A stretch of 64,000 nt of DNA from Cucumis sativus (taxonomy: Eukaryota > Streptophyta > Magnoliopsida > Cucurbitales > Cucurbitaceae), in the NCBI RefSeq assembly GCF_000004075.3, contig NC_026659.2, forward strand, positions 11,477,473 through 11,541,472, read 5' to 3'. The notes below the pieces were generated by a model. The model saw nothing but the letters and a program-made list of their open reading frames with translations. It made no database searches and was not told the origin of the DNA. Shown in pieces: positions 24,450 through 36,479 of this stretch. Numbering within the stretch: the stretch's first letter is position 1; each line of letters opens with the position of its first letter. The position numbers and the translations under genes were made by a program.

Positions 24450-27400
24450 TCAATTGATTTTTTTATAGTTGACTATAAATACCTCGATACATTCAGGGAG
24501 ATCATCGTTTTCTGTTCTGACGTGTATCTGCAAAACCACAATACAGTCGATGTTATGAGTTAGTTCAACAAGATGTCTAAATACATGTTATTTCTATTAT
24601 TAGAGATTTCTAAAGAAATTGCAAGGTATTAGTAGTAGTTCCTTTATTCAAACTACAAAAAGTGTGTAAGAGAAATAAATTATTAAAAATAGATAGTAAT
24701 TAGAAAAAAAAAGGGTTAACTCATTGCATGTTTGACTCACAAATTCAACTTTGATGGCATATTTTAATGTTTATGTGATCATGGATTCAATTTCCTTTCA
24801 ATTTTGTTTCGAAAAGAAAAGAAAAAAAAGGTAAAATCTACGTTTTGAAGAACAAGATCGATGATTCTTGTTCTTTTGGAAGGATGGACATATATCCTTC
24901 CATTGATTCAATGGGACTAGTCTAAGGTTGAAATTTTGGTCATGGAAGGGTTTTTATAAGACAGGAAACCTTCCTCAAGATAAAGTAAGAAATATGCAAG
25001 AGTAATCTAAATAAATACATAAATTACTGTTATAAATTTATAATAAACAAACCTTCATATTTATATTGATTAACAGTAGAAAGTTCACTATTATGAATTT
25101 GATATGTAATCTAAACTAACACTATAACCTAGCACTTCCTTTTAGTATATGTATGAGTACGGAATTTATATGTGCACTTTACGTGTTGGAATCTAATTGG
25201 ACTTAGATTATGCTGTTTTTTTTTTTTTTTTGTAAAACTTCAAATTTTCTTCTAGACTTACTTGTTTATTTTTGTTCTGTTGGATAAATCATAAGTATAT
25301 AAATATAGATAAAGGAGTTTTCCCTCTTAAAGGTATTTGTATTTTTGTACCTCAATGACTCGTTCACTTGGTGCATCTTGTTTTTCTCCTAAGGACGCCA
25401 AGATGACAACTGCAGCTGCAATCGTTGAAGGGAAATAACAAAACTGGACTTTTTCTGCAAGAACGAGCACTGCGAAGTTCTTAGCTCGATTCTCCAAATC
25501 TGAGTTAGCTCCAGCAGCTTTCAGGTAGAACCTAAGATAATTTTCAACAAAAGAAATTTAAATAAAGCATGTTATTTGGAGTAGATTCGAATTGTTAATG
25601 GACAGGAGTTTATTAGCAATGGATGCACGAAAGGGAAAACCTTTTCCCTTCCCACAAATGGTGAAGTTAGTGAAAGGAAGATTTACCACAAGAAATTGTA
25701 AACAGTTGGCAAGAAACAATGGAACTTTAGAACTTCTTCAACGAGCCATTCCATGCCAACAACTTTTGATCTTCTGTACGTGTTGCTCCCTACATGGATA
25801 TTCCTTTGCTGTAACCTGAATTGCCCAAAAACAAATAAGTACTATCATACTTTCAGTTCTCAAAGCTCTATTTAATGAAACAGACGATGATTATTTATCA
25901 CTTTTCATGAAAATTACCAGTCAAAGATAAATTAAGACTAGATAAGAGGAAGTTTGAGGAAGAGAGAGAGAGAGAGAGAAGAACAGTTTTAAACAATTGT
26001 TTTACATCTGACTTGACTTGGAGCTCTATATGATCAGAATTTTATTGTCTGATGGCCCGATGAAGTGATTGAAGTGGTTTGCCATATAATGTTTTCTTGG
26101 TGGATCTTGGATATCATCTGTGCACATGAGTTGTTAACTTACGAACTTAAGATATTGTTAAGGCAATAGGATTCGACTGCAGTGCCGTACGGGAGGTGTG
26201 TGCATCGACACTAATGTAACATGTATGGCTATTTTCTGTTACATAGTTTCCTATAAGAGGATCTACGATATAATCACACAACGTTATTTTGTTCATGAAC
26301 GGAAAAAGTTTCAGTCCCGGCACTTTGAGCTCAAGGAAAACATTCAAGACTATTGAATTCAAGTACTTTTAGACAGTTTTTTCTGATTATTATTTCTAGT
26401 GTACTACTTACCATTTGATCCTAACTTTACTCAATTCTACACCCTTGGATTGAAACAAGAAGACCAATTGGCATACAGTTTGGTTTCCTATCAATATTCA
26501 TCATACATAATATAGACTAACGAAGTTAAGGTCATAGTAGATAGGAACCACAGTTGTTATATAATTAAAACTGAGATGAAGACAAATGGGACAAAAGAGA
26601 GAGATTCAAAAGTCACCAGCTGTATGACTGATTTTCTTCAATTCTAGTCGCCAAAGTTAGACATGCTATGCCTAGAATTTGAAGGTGAGTTTCAGCTTTG
26701 AAGAATCCTTTGCTCAGAATCTGGTCCAGAAGGGTAACTCCTAAAAATGTCGTCTCCTGATGAAGTTTCTTTTCTCTAGATCGCTGCCATCATTCAACAA
26801 ATTAAAGCTATATAATGTAAAAAAGTTTGATCCAACTGATTGATGACAAGCCTTAACGCATGAAAAGGAATTGAAAGAGATTATAAAGAATGTATTCCAT
26901 GAACCGATGATGAAAATGCAACTACGTTGGAGTATTTCGAAGAAAATCCTAACATTCACAGTAATGAGCACAAATCTCGCTGTTATGAATCAGTATTCTA
27001 TTATTAAGTTAAAAATAAACAGATTATGTATCTAAGTAGAAGTACAAAATGAAAAGAAAAATCAGCTGAACTTGGCTAATTCAAGATGCACTGAAGCTTG
27101 TAACATCTAGGTGTATATGTGTGCAGAATCATGAACTGCTTGCCTTAAATAGTAAAAAGTATGATCATAGTAATGACTTTGTAATTTTCATCAGTAAATC
27201 ACATTGTTGGATAAAGTTCCAAATCAAATAAGGCAGGGGACTCATTTTACGACATGCTAAGAACAAATTGGCAATTCAGTACAAATTGTAATATGATAGA
27301 CAGTGCCTATACACTCTACAGTTCTAATGTCTCAGAATACCAAAGCTATTAACGATGAAAATGGAAGACGGGGAATTGCTTATGCTAATTCAGGAATTTT

Positions 27401-28707
27401 TAAGAGAAACATGGAGGTTTGAAATCCAGGACTTACTTCAACTATCCACTGGACCATATTTGACCGTTGCTGAAGAATGAAATCGCCATAATCCGTTGTG
27501 GACCGATATTCCTCTATGTAGTCGCAAATAATCAGTTGGCGTCTTTCTCTATTTCTGAACATTCGATAGGCTTCTTCATCGTCCAATTCTTCAAATCTCA
27601 AAATCTAATTTAAAATCGATTAAATAAACCATATATATATATATAATAAGTTGTTTGATTAGCTCCAGGTTTGTTGCAGATGTTAAACGAAAAGGAAGCA
27701 CGAAAACAGCGAATTACCGTAGATTGATCTACTTCTTCTTCTTCAATAGACGAGCTAGTTCTGATGTGAGAGAAATTTAAGCTTATAAATTCGCGTCTGT
27801 ACTGCAGCAACATGGTAAATGTCGATGTAGGAGCTGCGTCTTCGTTCGATTTCTCTGAAAATTCGCTTCCGGATTCCAAGAAAATTGATGGAGTGTAATC
27901 TGAGCAGTCATCAGACATCTCCAATAGAATAGTTGACTGAAGCGACAACGGCTGGCTTAAGTATTCCGAAACATCATCGTAAGAGAATTGCTCTGTGCAA
28001 GCAAGGTCCGATTCAATCTTCAAGCTGCCAGGCCACTGTTCTATCGTCGAATCCGACTTCGAAACAGTGAAAGTTTTATTAATTTCGTTTTTCTGTAGCT
28101 CAGGTAACTGAAATTCCCATAGTCTGTTATCTTCAACCTCTAATCCTTTCTCTTCGAACGAACAAACACTCTGAAAGATAGATTCAGCACAAGACTCTAC
28201 ACAAGAAGTGAGTACCACAGCTCCCTTTCCACAAAGCTTCGACGAGGCATCAACTCCATTCTCCGCTGGATCAATTGGATCTTCATTTCCGTGAATAGTT
28301 CTCCTATTCTTCAACTTGGAAGTAGTGCTTGGTCCGGAAACACCAAAATCGAGTCCAGAATTAGATTCAACACAAGAGGATTCAGACACTTGCTCATTAC
28401 TCCCTACTCCAACCTCCTTGTTCGAATCAAATCGTGTCTTCCTAAAATTCAGGGGGTTGAGGTGGCTAGAGACCTCAGGTCCGGTTGGGAAGAAGGACGT
28501 GGAGGTGGATTGTGCGGCAGTGAAAGAAGAAGAAGAAGCAAAAGAAAAAGTGGTGGAGGGAGGGGGGGAATCGGAATCCAAATAACAGCAGAAAAAGGGT
28601 AAAATCAGAGGGCGTTTGCGGCGTGGGAGCTGAGAACGGAGCTTCTTGTTCTTGGGAGGAGAGAAGGATTGAGGTTTGGGGTTTGGTCTTCGTTTCTTGG
28701 ATTTCAT
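24450..28707 (-). CDS. SDS: SOLO DANCERS (SDS) meiotic cyclin
   Basis: Six exons join in phase: 28707-27718, 27604-27437, 26783-26617, 25815-25687, 25531-25351 and 24527-24450, giving 570 residues (Arabidopsis SDS is about 578). SDS is a meiosis-specific cyclin needed for homologue pairing and DMC1-dependent recombination. Exon 1 gives a long, disordered N-terminus: basic start [12 protein letters not shown], then [12 protein letters not shown] and [18 protein letters not shown], which are hallmark SDS blocks. The cyclin box runs from about residue 375: [10 protein letters not shown] (377-386), [17 protein letters not shown] in exon 3, [10 protein letters not shown] (428-437), [14 protein letters not shown] in exon 4 and the FYLKAAG...[14 protein letters not shown] part in exon 5. 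The start at 28707 is chosen over an upstream in-frame ATG at 28854 because the extension is low-complexity and absent from the family. The last exon ends [15 protein letters not shown] plus ten residues after a possible donor (see findings). Confidence 0.93.
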
Positions 28708-31690
28708 GGTGTTTGTTTGGAGGAAGAGAAAGAGGAAGATGAAGATGAAGATGAAGAAAGAGCGGTTATGGAAGTTAAGAAGCGAAAAGAGAAATGAGAA
28801 TTGGAAGTGAGCCTTCTTTTCGTTGTGGGTAGTGGGTATGGGTCCCACCCCCACCCCCTAATTTCCTTTTTGTAAATAAAATTAATTAATATTTATTTTC
28901 TGAAATATATAATTTATTTTAGTTTTGAGTTTGGGGGATGAAGTGAAATTACTTAATCTCATCTTTTGCTATAACATACCAACATACCCCCCTCATATCA
29001 ATTATCTATCGCTTTCACAACTTAAATTGTTAACTCATCTAATTCATCTTCTTCTTCTACCTTCATCAACTCTTTGCTTTTCACTTAAAACTATTCATTT
29101 CTTTTAGTTTACAAGATGAAAATAAACTTTTTTTTTTCTCTTTACATCTTCATATTTTCCTCGTATTGTAAAAAGATTTTAAAAAATAAAAATATTTAAT
29201 AAAAAATAACTTTTATCCTTATCCAAATCTACCTTCATCAACGTTATTTGGTTAGTTTTATGATATGAATTTGTTGTATATAAAAGTTTTTATTTGTAAA
29301 GAAAATTATTACAAAACACATGCATTTTTAGTATTACTTTTGTACCAACTTATCTTATCTATCTTATATTATCTTACTATCTAACATGTACCATCATTTT
29401 TGAACCATTTTGTCCAAATGATAATTCTCTAATTTTTGTTTATATTCTTTGTTTCATTCTTGCTTATGTAATTAATATTTTATATTCTTATTGATTAAAA
29501 AGTCTTTTAAACATGAAAAATATTGTTATTGAATATTTTAGGGTAGGTTGGTAACTAAAAAAACACTCAGGTACACAATGCAATGAGTATTTTTTAAAAA
29601 CAAATAAAAAACATTACTTGTGACATATTAAGGCTAAAATTATTTAATTATTAAAAATAAAATAAGAAAACATCACTTATCACACACCGAAGTTAAAATG
29701 ATTTAATTACTATTATTATTAAAAATAATTATTATTTATTATCTTTTAATTACATTCTCACAACCTTGTTAAAACATGAAAATCTCTCTTTATTTTAATA
29801 ATTAAATTTTTAGAATAATTCATATAAGTTTAAAATATTTTGTAACTTTCTATTTTTATTAACAATATAAACAACTCCCTTCAACTATTTTTGTGTAAAC
29901 ATTCAACATTCAAACGTTCACTTCTACTTAGGCTTTCTTAAATTTATTTTTATTATTCACTTTTAGCATTATAATTTCTAAGATTGTTATAGAGAAAGTT
30001 CAAGAGAAATGAAATTATTATAAAAATTCAAATGTTGAAAATGTATGAATAAAAATATTTATTATCTTAATTAACTTCATGCGTAATGGAAGAATAATTT
30101 TTATAGACATCATAATAAATTTAAAGAAGCCTTTTAAAATTCTCTAACTTATACTTTCTACCAATTTATTCAATATAAATGTATGATATCCCTTGCTTCC
30201 TTGAACAACAAATCATTGTTAAGTGGAGATGGAAGTGCAAGAAAACAAGAAAGATGTGAAGATAAAAATTAATAGTGAATATAGAAAATGACATCATCAA
30301 TTAGAAGGAGAGAAATGCAAGAAGACAAGATTTATTTATTCGGTGTTAGAGATTTGTACAAATATTTTATTTCTTTTTTTTTTCATTTCTATTATCTTTT
30401 TCTATTTGGTTGGAATTATTTTTCTTTTCGTTATTTTTTTAGTTATGTAAATGAGTAGAATGAAAAATTTTCTTTCATATTCTTTTCAATTATATTTTCC
30501 TTTTATTTTTCTAGCTAAAATAAGAAAGTAAAATGACATGAGACTTTATTTTTTATTATGTCTTTTATCTTAAATTAGTATATCTCTTTGTTATCCTTCT
30601 ATAGATCAACATTCTAAAATTTCTAATAATTTTTTTAGAGTGGTTTTAAATTTAAAAATTAGTGTGATTTTATATGATAAAAATTTAATATTTAGGCATA
30701 AACACAAAACCAAAAGAGTTAGAAAACTCAAATATGGTGAAACTAAATTCAAATCAATGATTTTAGTTATATATTTTCAAATTCTTAGCTTAGAAATATA
30801 TATGACCTTTATATTATGTATCAACTATGGACGACTTATGAATATTTGTTACAAACATTCAAATTCTAAAATAGTAAAAGACGATAAGTTAACTATTTAA
30901 TCTCATAAAAACCTAACATTTTATATATACAGATATTTTCTACGTCAATTATCCAATAGTAATTGCTATCATCTTTCTATATATTACTTAAATCTATTTT
31001 TCTTCTTTCTTTTTTATAACTTAGGCTTCTTTCAATAATCTTCCATAATATAATATAATTTAAAAATATTTTATAATTTAAAGATATAATATAATTTTTT
31101 TCAAAATAAACTATGTTATCATATTTTGATATCTAACTAAACTTGAAATAAAAAGACTAACTAAAAAAAATATTAAAAATGAAATATTAATTCTAAATAA
31201 AAGTAAAAAATAATGAGATATAACTCTACATTAGATAAATATGAAAATATAATTATTAGTCAAATGCTACAACTTATATTATTAATTTTATGTTTTAAAA
31301 AATAACATGACATCCACGTGCAACATACGTGAAAAAAACTAGTAAAGCTAAAAGTGTCTTCCTCCTTCCTCCGTTTTGTGTAGGTACAACCTACAGGCAA
31401 CTATTACAAGAGAGGTATTTGGTCCTTTGTATCAAACAATTTTCTTAATTTACTTTTTTTAAAAGAAAATCTTCATGAGATGGGATGAGATCGAGATCAA
31501 TCTCGTCCTCACTTTCCATTTCATTCTCCACCATCCTCGTGAGTTAGATTATAAAGAAATGGAGCAAATGACATAGGAATAGAAAGTGGAGTTCTCATTT
31601 TAGCTTAGAAGAATTTTTTCCTCTCTCCATTCCTCTTTTATAAGACTCTTGCTGAATGAGAAATTTTGAATCTATCACAAATTGCCATGT
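28708..31690. other. SDS promoter side and AT-rich intergenic DNA
   Basis: The first ~150 bases upstream of SDS are GA-rich on the plus strand (GATGAAGATGAAGATGAAG). From 28860 on the DNA is extremely AT-rich with long A/T runs. Small ORFs (for example at 30640) have lysine/isoleucine-rich random content. No gene or repeat family recognised. Confidence 0.4.
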
Positions 31691-31840
31691 CATTTAGCAA
31701 ATCAATTACGAAAATACAAATAATTGAATTTGTTACTAATTAAAAGTTGACATGTGTTGTCTCATATATGGTTGGACCCAGGGGTATGATACATGGACCA
31801 ACCAAGTCCAAGCCTATATAATGCCCCACCGGATAACTCT

Positions 31841-31848
31841 ATAAATAG
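31841..31848 (+). promoter_or_regulatory. TATA box of the LTR-like promoter
   Basis: TATAAATA in a GC-richer context, with CT-rich sequence about 15-30 bases downstream. Expected transcription would read into the 72-bp duplication and gag fragment. Confidence 0.5.
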
Positions 31849-31902
31849 AGAGGTTCTCTTCATTTGTAGGAGTTAAAAAATTTAGACTTCTTAAAGCCTA
31901 GA

Positions 31903-32046
31903 GAGAACTCTTTCAACAATTAGAAAACTTCAGAGCTTTCAAAGCTAAACTAAATCAAGCATAATTAAGCATTCGAGAACTCTTTCAACAATTAGAAAAC
32001 TTCAGAGCTTTCAAAGCTAAACTAAATCAAGCATAATTAAGCATTC
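31903..32046. repeat. Perfect 72-bp tandem duplication
   Basis: Units 31903-31974 and 31975-32046 are identical over all 72 bases, starting GAGAACTCTTTCAAC and ending TTAAGCATTC. They lie in the leader between the TATA box and the gag-like sequence. Identity implies a recent duplication compared with the decayed gag next to it. Confidence 0.95.
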
Positions 32047-32126
32047 AACCTATGGACAATAAAAGGATCAAGTACTAGACAATGAACCACATCACATCAT
32101 AATCTAATCAACACAATTTTAACTTC

Positions 32127-32640
32127 ATGAAACAAGTTTCTCTAGAAACTTATACGAATAAATTGGCTTGTCCAGTGGAACCTCCCTACCTCTCATCTCT
32201 CTCTTATCATCTAAATTTGCAAGCAAACCAACAACACCAAAGAAAGATGCATCAAAATTTTCTGTTGCAACCGATGCTTACAAGGATTTGTTACCTACAA
32301 TTGTTTGAAGGAGATCATCTAGGAACAAGGTCAAAGTTCTGTCATCATGCAAAGCACCATCAGACAATTGATGAAATCTTCTAAAGTTGGAGTTGTCATC
32401 AAAGAAACTTCTTTGTATGATATCTCTAATTCTGCCTATAGTAGTTCTAAAAGGGAAGAACAACCTAATGTGATGTCTGACATGATGGCTGGTCTAACAA
32501 TTGAGGTTGTCATGGAAAAATGGAGAGGAAAATTAATCTCTTGATGAAAGCTTTCGAGGAGCCAAGACCACAAAATCATAGCTCTAAGAGTAAATGCAGA
32601 CTCGTGAAATCGTTTGAGTGAGTCAAACTTCTGTCATGAA
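32127..32640 (+). pseudogene. Ty3/gypsy gag N-terminal fragment, frameshifted
   Basis: The translation moves between frames. FSVATDAYKDLLP lies near 32255. QLMKSSKVGVVIKETSLYD and NVMSDMMAGLT lie in the frame opened at 32347. A last ERKINLLMKAFEE part appears in another frame near 32525-32560. The order matches the start of a gag common in cucurbit Ty3/gypsy elements: a KENPLYDNSDSASS-like block, then VMSxMMA, then ERKI-LMK. It is cut off at 32663 by the family B LTR fragment. Confidence 0.65.
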
Positions 32641-32662
32641 AGCCAATGACAAAGGAAATAAT

Positions 32663-33070
32663 TGTTGATGTCCTAAAACTTGAAGATAGTAAATGTAATT
32701 CGTTAACCGTTATTAATAAATTGTTGTTATTATAATTTCAATAAATGGTTATTGATTATATTATTAGTTTTGTCTTAATAACCATTATTGATTATGTTAT
32801 TAACAGTATGTAGACATACAAGGATCAATATTCGAGATACAGCTCAAAGAGTCTATAATGTAGGGAGAAAACTGGGTACCTTATCCTGGGAACACCATGA
32901 TACGACTCATTTTCTATTTGATACAAATGCAATGATCCAACGTGTTCATGTAGGTGACATGTGAGTGATGATATCCTATGCAATGAGTTTGCATAAGACC
33001 AAACCATTGAATAGTAACCACTAGTTGTAACTCTGTTAATTAGTTAGGTTTCTATTTCATTATGATGGCT
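32663..33070 (+). mobile_element. 5' part of family B LTR (copy 2, split)
   Basis: Begins TGTTGATGTCCTAAAACTTG and follows the reverse complement of 10459 down to about 10020, including the TACCTTATC...GATACGACTCATTTT and CAATGATCCAACG parts. The match stops at 33070, where TGTCATACC (family A) starts. Confidence 0.65.
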
Positions 33071-34350
33071 TGTCATACCCCGCCCTGTGTACGTCCTTTC
33101 TTGGTATGTGAGACGTGATGTGACTTAAGTATCTCTGACGCGTTAGATGCAAAAGACACTCAGCTTGGGGTCCTTAAGCTTTTCCAATCACTTTGACTTT
33201 TCCCCCTTAACTTTAGCTATAACCAAACTTTAGGCGATAAATAGCTTAACAAAGAAGAATAAGACAAACCAATACTTTTATTAACTTTAAACACAAAGCG
33301 TTCTACAATACTTTATTCAAATTTCATAGGTACAACAATTAAACTTAAAAGTAAAACGCCTAGCACCACTTCTTGCCTAGAAGCTGACCTTACTGCCTGA
33401 TTTCTGGAGGATGGAATTTTAAAACATAAATCTATAAACTTAGCAAGGTTTTATAAAATTCTTCCTGCGAATTATTTTTTGTAAACATCATTTTGCTTAA
33501 CAATCACATAAGTTCAACATTTCACAAGAACACACACATTAGTCAACAACCATTGCTCTTGCTAAGGATCCCGAATCATTCTCTACGCTAGGTCTCATTA
33601 CTTTGTGTTTAGACTACTGTAACAACAACATCCGAGAATATACAAATTCGTCTTTGTTGTTAAGGCCGAAGCGCAATGCACATCTTTTATACATTATCCC
33701 ACATCGTCACACCATGCACCACTTTTATACATGACAACCTTTACTCTTTATGTGCACATAATAGTCAGTTTATTGTTAGAAAGTAGACTAATGATTTGAA
33801 TACCGTTTTACAAACATTGATTGTCATAAAACATGCTTAGAAACATAATAAAACTTGCTTTAAACGTAATGTAAACTTAACTTAGAAATCTCTTTTGAAG
33901 CATACATGTCGAAATCATCATTTCAAACCACAAAAGATTTTATAAGAAAGCTGGAAATCATTTAAACACTTGGGAGAAAATACTCACAGCTCTTTAAGAA
34001 CTAAAATAAAAAATCCCTTCTCTTCTTCCTCTTATCATTTAGTCACTTTGATAGCACCTCAACACTTAAGTTTCTCTTCAATTCCTCAAAAAAACAATTC
34101 TCAAAACTTTGGTTGAGGACCCCTATTTTTACTAATCCTTAAACAAGCTTAGTCATCATTAAACTCTTGTTTGCTCGTCAACTAGTACCCTTAGTGGTGC
34201 ATATGTCAGCTTAAGATTTAATTTAATCATGCTTAACTTAAACTCTACACGTGGTCCATTAAGTAAACTTAAGAAAGTTCTAGGAAGTTTCCTTACTTCT
34301 TCTCGCCTAATCTTTCATCTTGCGTAGTAAACTTAATCGCATAATAACAC
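33071..34350 (+). mobile_element. LTR-like insertion, family A copy 2
   Basis: Starts TGTCATACCCCGCCC exactly where the family B homology ends. It is collinear with 7134-8140 over several blocks: CTAGCACC...TTGCCTAG, GGAGGATGGAATTTTAAAACATAA, the CACATCTTTTATACATTA block, and TTATGTGCACATAATAG. The right end was not defined; it fades before the purine tract. Confidence 0.55.
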
Positions 34351-34447
34351 TTAACCATTAATGAGGCAAATACAAGGAAGAAGTATGTCAAAATGCGTAG
34401 TTATATTGAAATTAGATAAATACTTAGAAATGGACTTTAGAGTGTAT

Positions 34448-34820
34448 GAAAAAAAAAAAGAAGAAGAACAAATGGAAGAGGCAGAGGAGGGAAGAAGAAG
34501 AGAGAATAGACGAAGAGGAGAGAGAGAAGGCAGAGAAAAAAAAAGTTGGGGACGGGACGGGAGGGCGAGAAAAGAAAAGAAAAAGAAAAGAGAAAGAAAA
34601 AAAATCTTTTAAATTTGAAAAAGTATTTTCTTTCTTTCTTTCTATTCTTTCTTTTCTATTTTTTTTTATTCTTGGTCTTTTTTTTCTTTTTATTTATTCT
34701 TTTCTTTCCCTTTATTTCTTTTCGTTTATTCTTTTCTATTTTTTCTCTTTTTCTTTTTTCATTTTCTGTTTTTTTCTTTAAATACTTTTTTTAAAACTTT
34801 TTCTTTTCTTTTCTCATAAC
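34448..34820. repeat. Polypurine tract followed by polypyrimidine tract
   Basis: 34448-34609 is nearly pure A/G (GAAGAAGAAC, GAGAGAGAAGG, AAAAGAAAAGAAAAAG), and 34626-34820 is nearly pure C/T (TTTCTTTCTTTC, TTCTTTTCTTTCCC). Overlapping ORFs of lysine/glutamate and phenylalanine/serine arise from this composition and are not genes. Confidence 0.85.
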
Positions 34821-35125
34821 TGACTTTCTCATTTTTTATAGCTATTTTTTTTAAGCCCTATGCAAGCTTCTTGTTTTGGTCTCTTCGACATCATATTGGC
34901 TTCATGGATTTGTACATGATGCAACTCTATCATGGCGTCCAACTGCTTCGTCCTAGACGATGGAACTTCTATCATGTCACCCAATTGTTTTGACTACAAT
35001 ACACTGAAGATGATGATCCTCTTAACTGCGACGCATTAAAGATGGAGATGGAGATCCTATCGATTACGGCACATCGGAGATGAGATGATGACGGATGTAA
35101 CACGATGAAGAACCAGATGAAGATC

Positions 35126-35325
35126 TCACGTCAAAGATGCAAATGATGATCGCACGTCAAAAATGCAGATGATGATTGTTGTGGCACATCGAAAATGCAG
35201 ATAATAACCGCACTTCGTAGATGTAGATGGTGATGGCTGCAACACGTTAGAGATGCAGATGATGACCGCACGTCGAAGATGCAGATGGCGACGCTTATGA
35301 CACGTCAAAGATGCCAATGATGATC
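35126..35325. repeat. Minisatellite with alternating ~26/32-bp units
   Basis: GCACGTCAAAGATGCAAATGATGATC-like units recur near 35130, 35151, 35178, 35208, 35240, 35269 and 35300. Alternate units carry extra bases such as GTTGTG or GCTGCAA. The words CACGTC, GATGCAGATG and GATGACC are shared. It directly precedes the 39-bp array and shares its GATGATGA and GCTGCAACA words, so the two may have a common origin. Confidence 0.6.
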
Positions 35326-35339
35326 TTCTCAGCTGCAAC

Positions 35340-36165
35340 AGAAGATGATGATGAATCTTCTCAACTGCAACATGCGTGAGAAGATGATGATGAATCCTCT
35401 CATCCGTAAAACGTGGGAGAAGATGATGATGAATCCTCTCGACTGTAACACGTGGGAGAAGATAAAGATGAATCCTCTCGACTGCAGCACATTTCGACTG
35501 CAACATGCGGAAGAAGATGAAGATGAAGACGAATCCTCTCAGCTGCAACACATGAAAGAAGATGAAGACGAATCCTCTCGGCTACAACACATGAGAGAAG
35601 ATGGACACGAATCCTCTCGACTGCAACACATGAAAGAAGATGAAGACGAATCCTCTCAACTGCAACACATGAAAGAAGATGAAGACGAATCCTCTCAGCT
35701 ACAACACATGAAAGAAGATGAAGACGAATCCTCTCAGCTGCAACACATGAAGGAAGATGAAGACGAATCCTCTCAGCTGCAACACATGGTAGAAGATGGA
35801 GACGAATCCTCTCAGCTGCAGCACGTGAGAGAAGATGAAGACAAATCCTCTCAGCTGCAACACGTGGGAGAAGATGGAGACGAATCCTCTCAGCTGCAAC
35901 ACGTGGAAGAAGATGGAGACGAATCCTCTCAGCTGCAACACGTGGAAGAAGATGAAGACGAACCCTTTCAGCTGCAATACGTGGAAGAACATGAAGATGA
36001 ATCCTCTTAGCTGCAACACGTGAGAGAAGATGAAGATGAATCCTCTCGACTGTAACACGTGGGAGAAGATGAAGATGAATCCTCCCGGCTGCAACACGTC
36101 TCAACTGCAACATGCAAAAGAAGATGAAGATGAATCCTCTTGGCTGCAACACATGAGAGAAGAAG
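35340..36165. repeat. 39-bp minisatellite, about 21 units, open on both strands
   Basis: The unit is 39 bases with core GATGAAGACGAATCCTCTCA followed by GCTGCAACACATGAAAGAA. Successive TGAAGACGAA words at 35641, 35680 and 35719 show the exact period. Since 39 is a multiple of three, frames are preserved: on the plus strand 35345-36010 stays open for 221 codons as repeats of 13 residues (EDEDESSQLQHMK); on the minus strand 36179-35400 stays open for 259 codons and another frame from 36097 for 132. Units vary at a few sites (ATGAAA/GTGGGA/GTGAGA, GAC/GAT). No gene family is recognised, and no splice or promoter context marks a real protein; repeat is the safer call. Confidence 0.9.
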
Positions 36166-36479
36166 ATTCTCTTAGTCACAACACTTGGGAGAAAAGAAAG
36201 AGCTCGCTACTTAGACCTTGCCCCCTTTCTTTTCTTTTGTAACTGCTTATAAATTTCATTTTCTATTGAGATTACATCATCATGGTGAAGTATAATACAT
36301 TTTTTTTTTTTTTGTGACTGAACTTAAAGTAAACTTTAAGCTGCCTACGTACGCTTTTTATAACATAGGGATCAAGTCATACGTAGTTCAACTGATTTGT
36401 TTTTTCGTCATTCACCTTTTAAGCTCTTGTGGACTAGGCGCATCATGTAGTTTAGGCTCTTGTAATAAGGAGCTTTACA

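Larger units (their letters stand above)
31691..32126 (+). mobile_element. Ty3/gypsy LTR/leader fragment
   Basis: Holds a strong TATA box (TATAAATA at 31841-31848), a leader and then gag-like sequence immediately downstream, the layout of an LTR promoter. The 5' end of the LTR and the primer-binding site were not found, so the left boundary is approximate. Confidence 0.5.

Noticed and set aside
28291..28602. Two plus-strand ORFs inside SDS exon 1
   Set aside because: They are antisense shadows of the SDS N-terminal exon, which has clear family motifs.
28708..28854. N-terminal extension of SDS from an upstream in-frame ATG
   Set aside because: The 49 residues are Phe/Ile/Leu-rich low complexity, absent from the family, and the ATG at 28707 starts the conserved basic N-terminus.
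34361..34794. Overlapping plus-strand ORFs of 82-111 codons, Lys/Glu-rich then Phe/Ser-rich
   Set aside because: They are direct products of a polypurine and a polypyrimidine tract and have no domain, splice or promoter support.
35340..36165. Possible CRISPR array
   Set aside because: Units are contiguous 39-base tandem copies without unique spacers, and the genome is eukaryotic.
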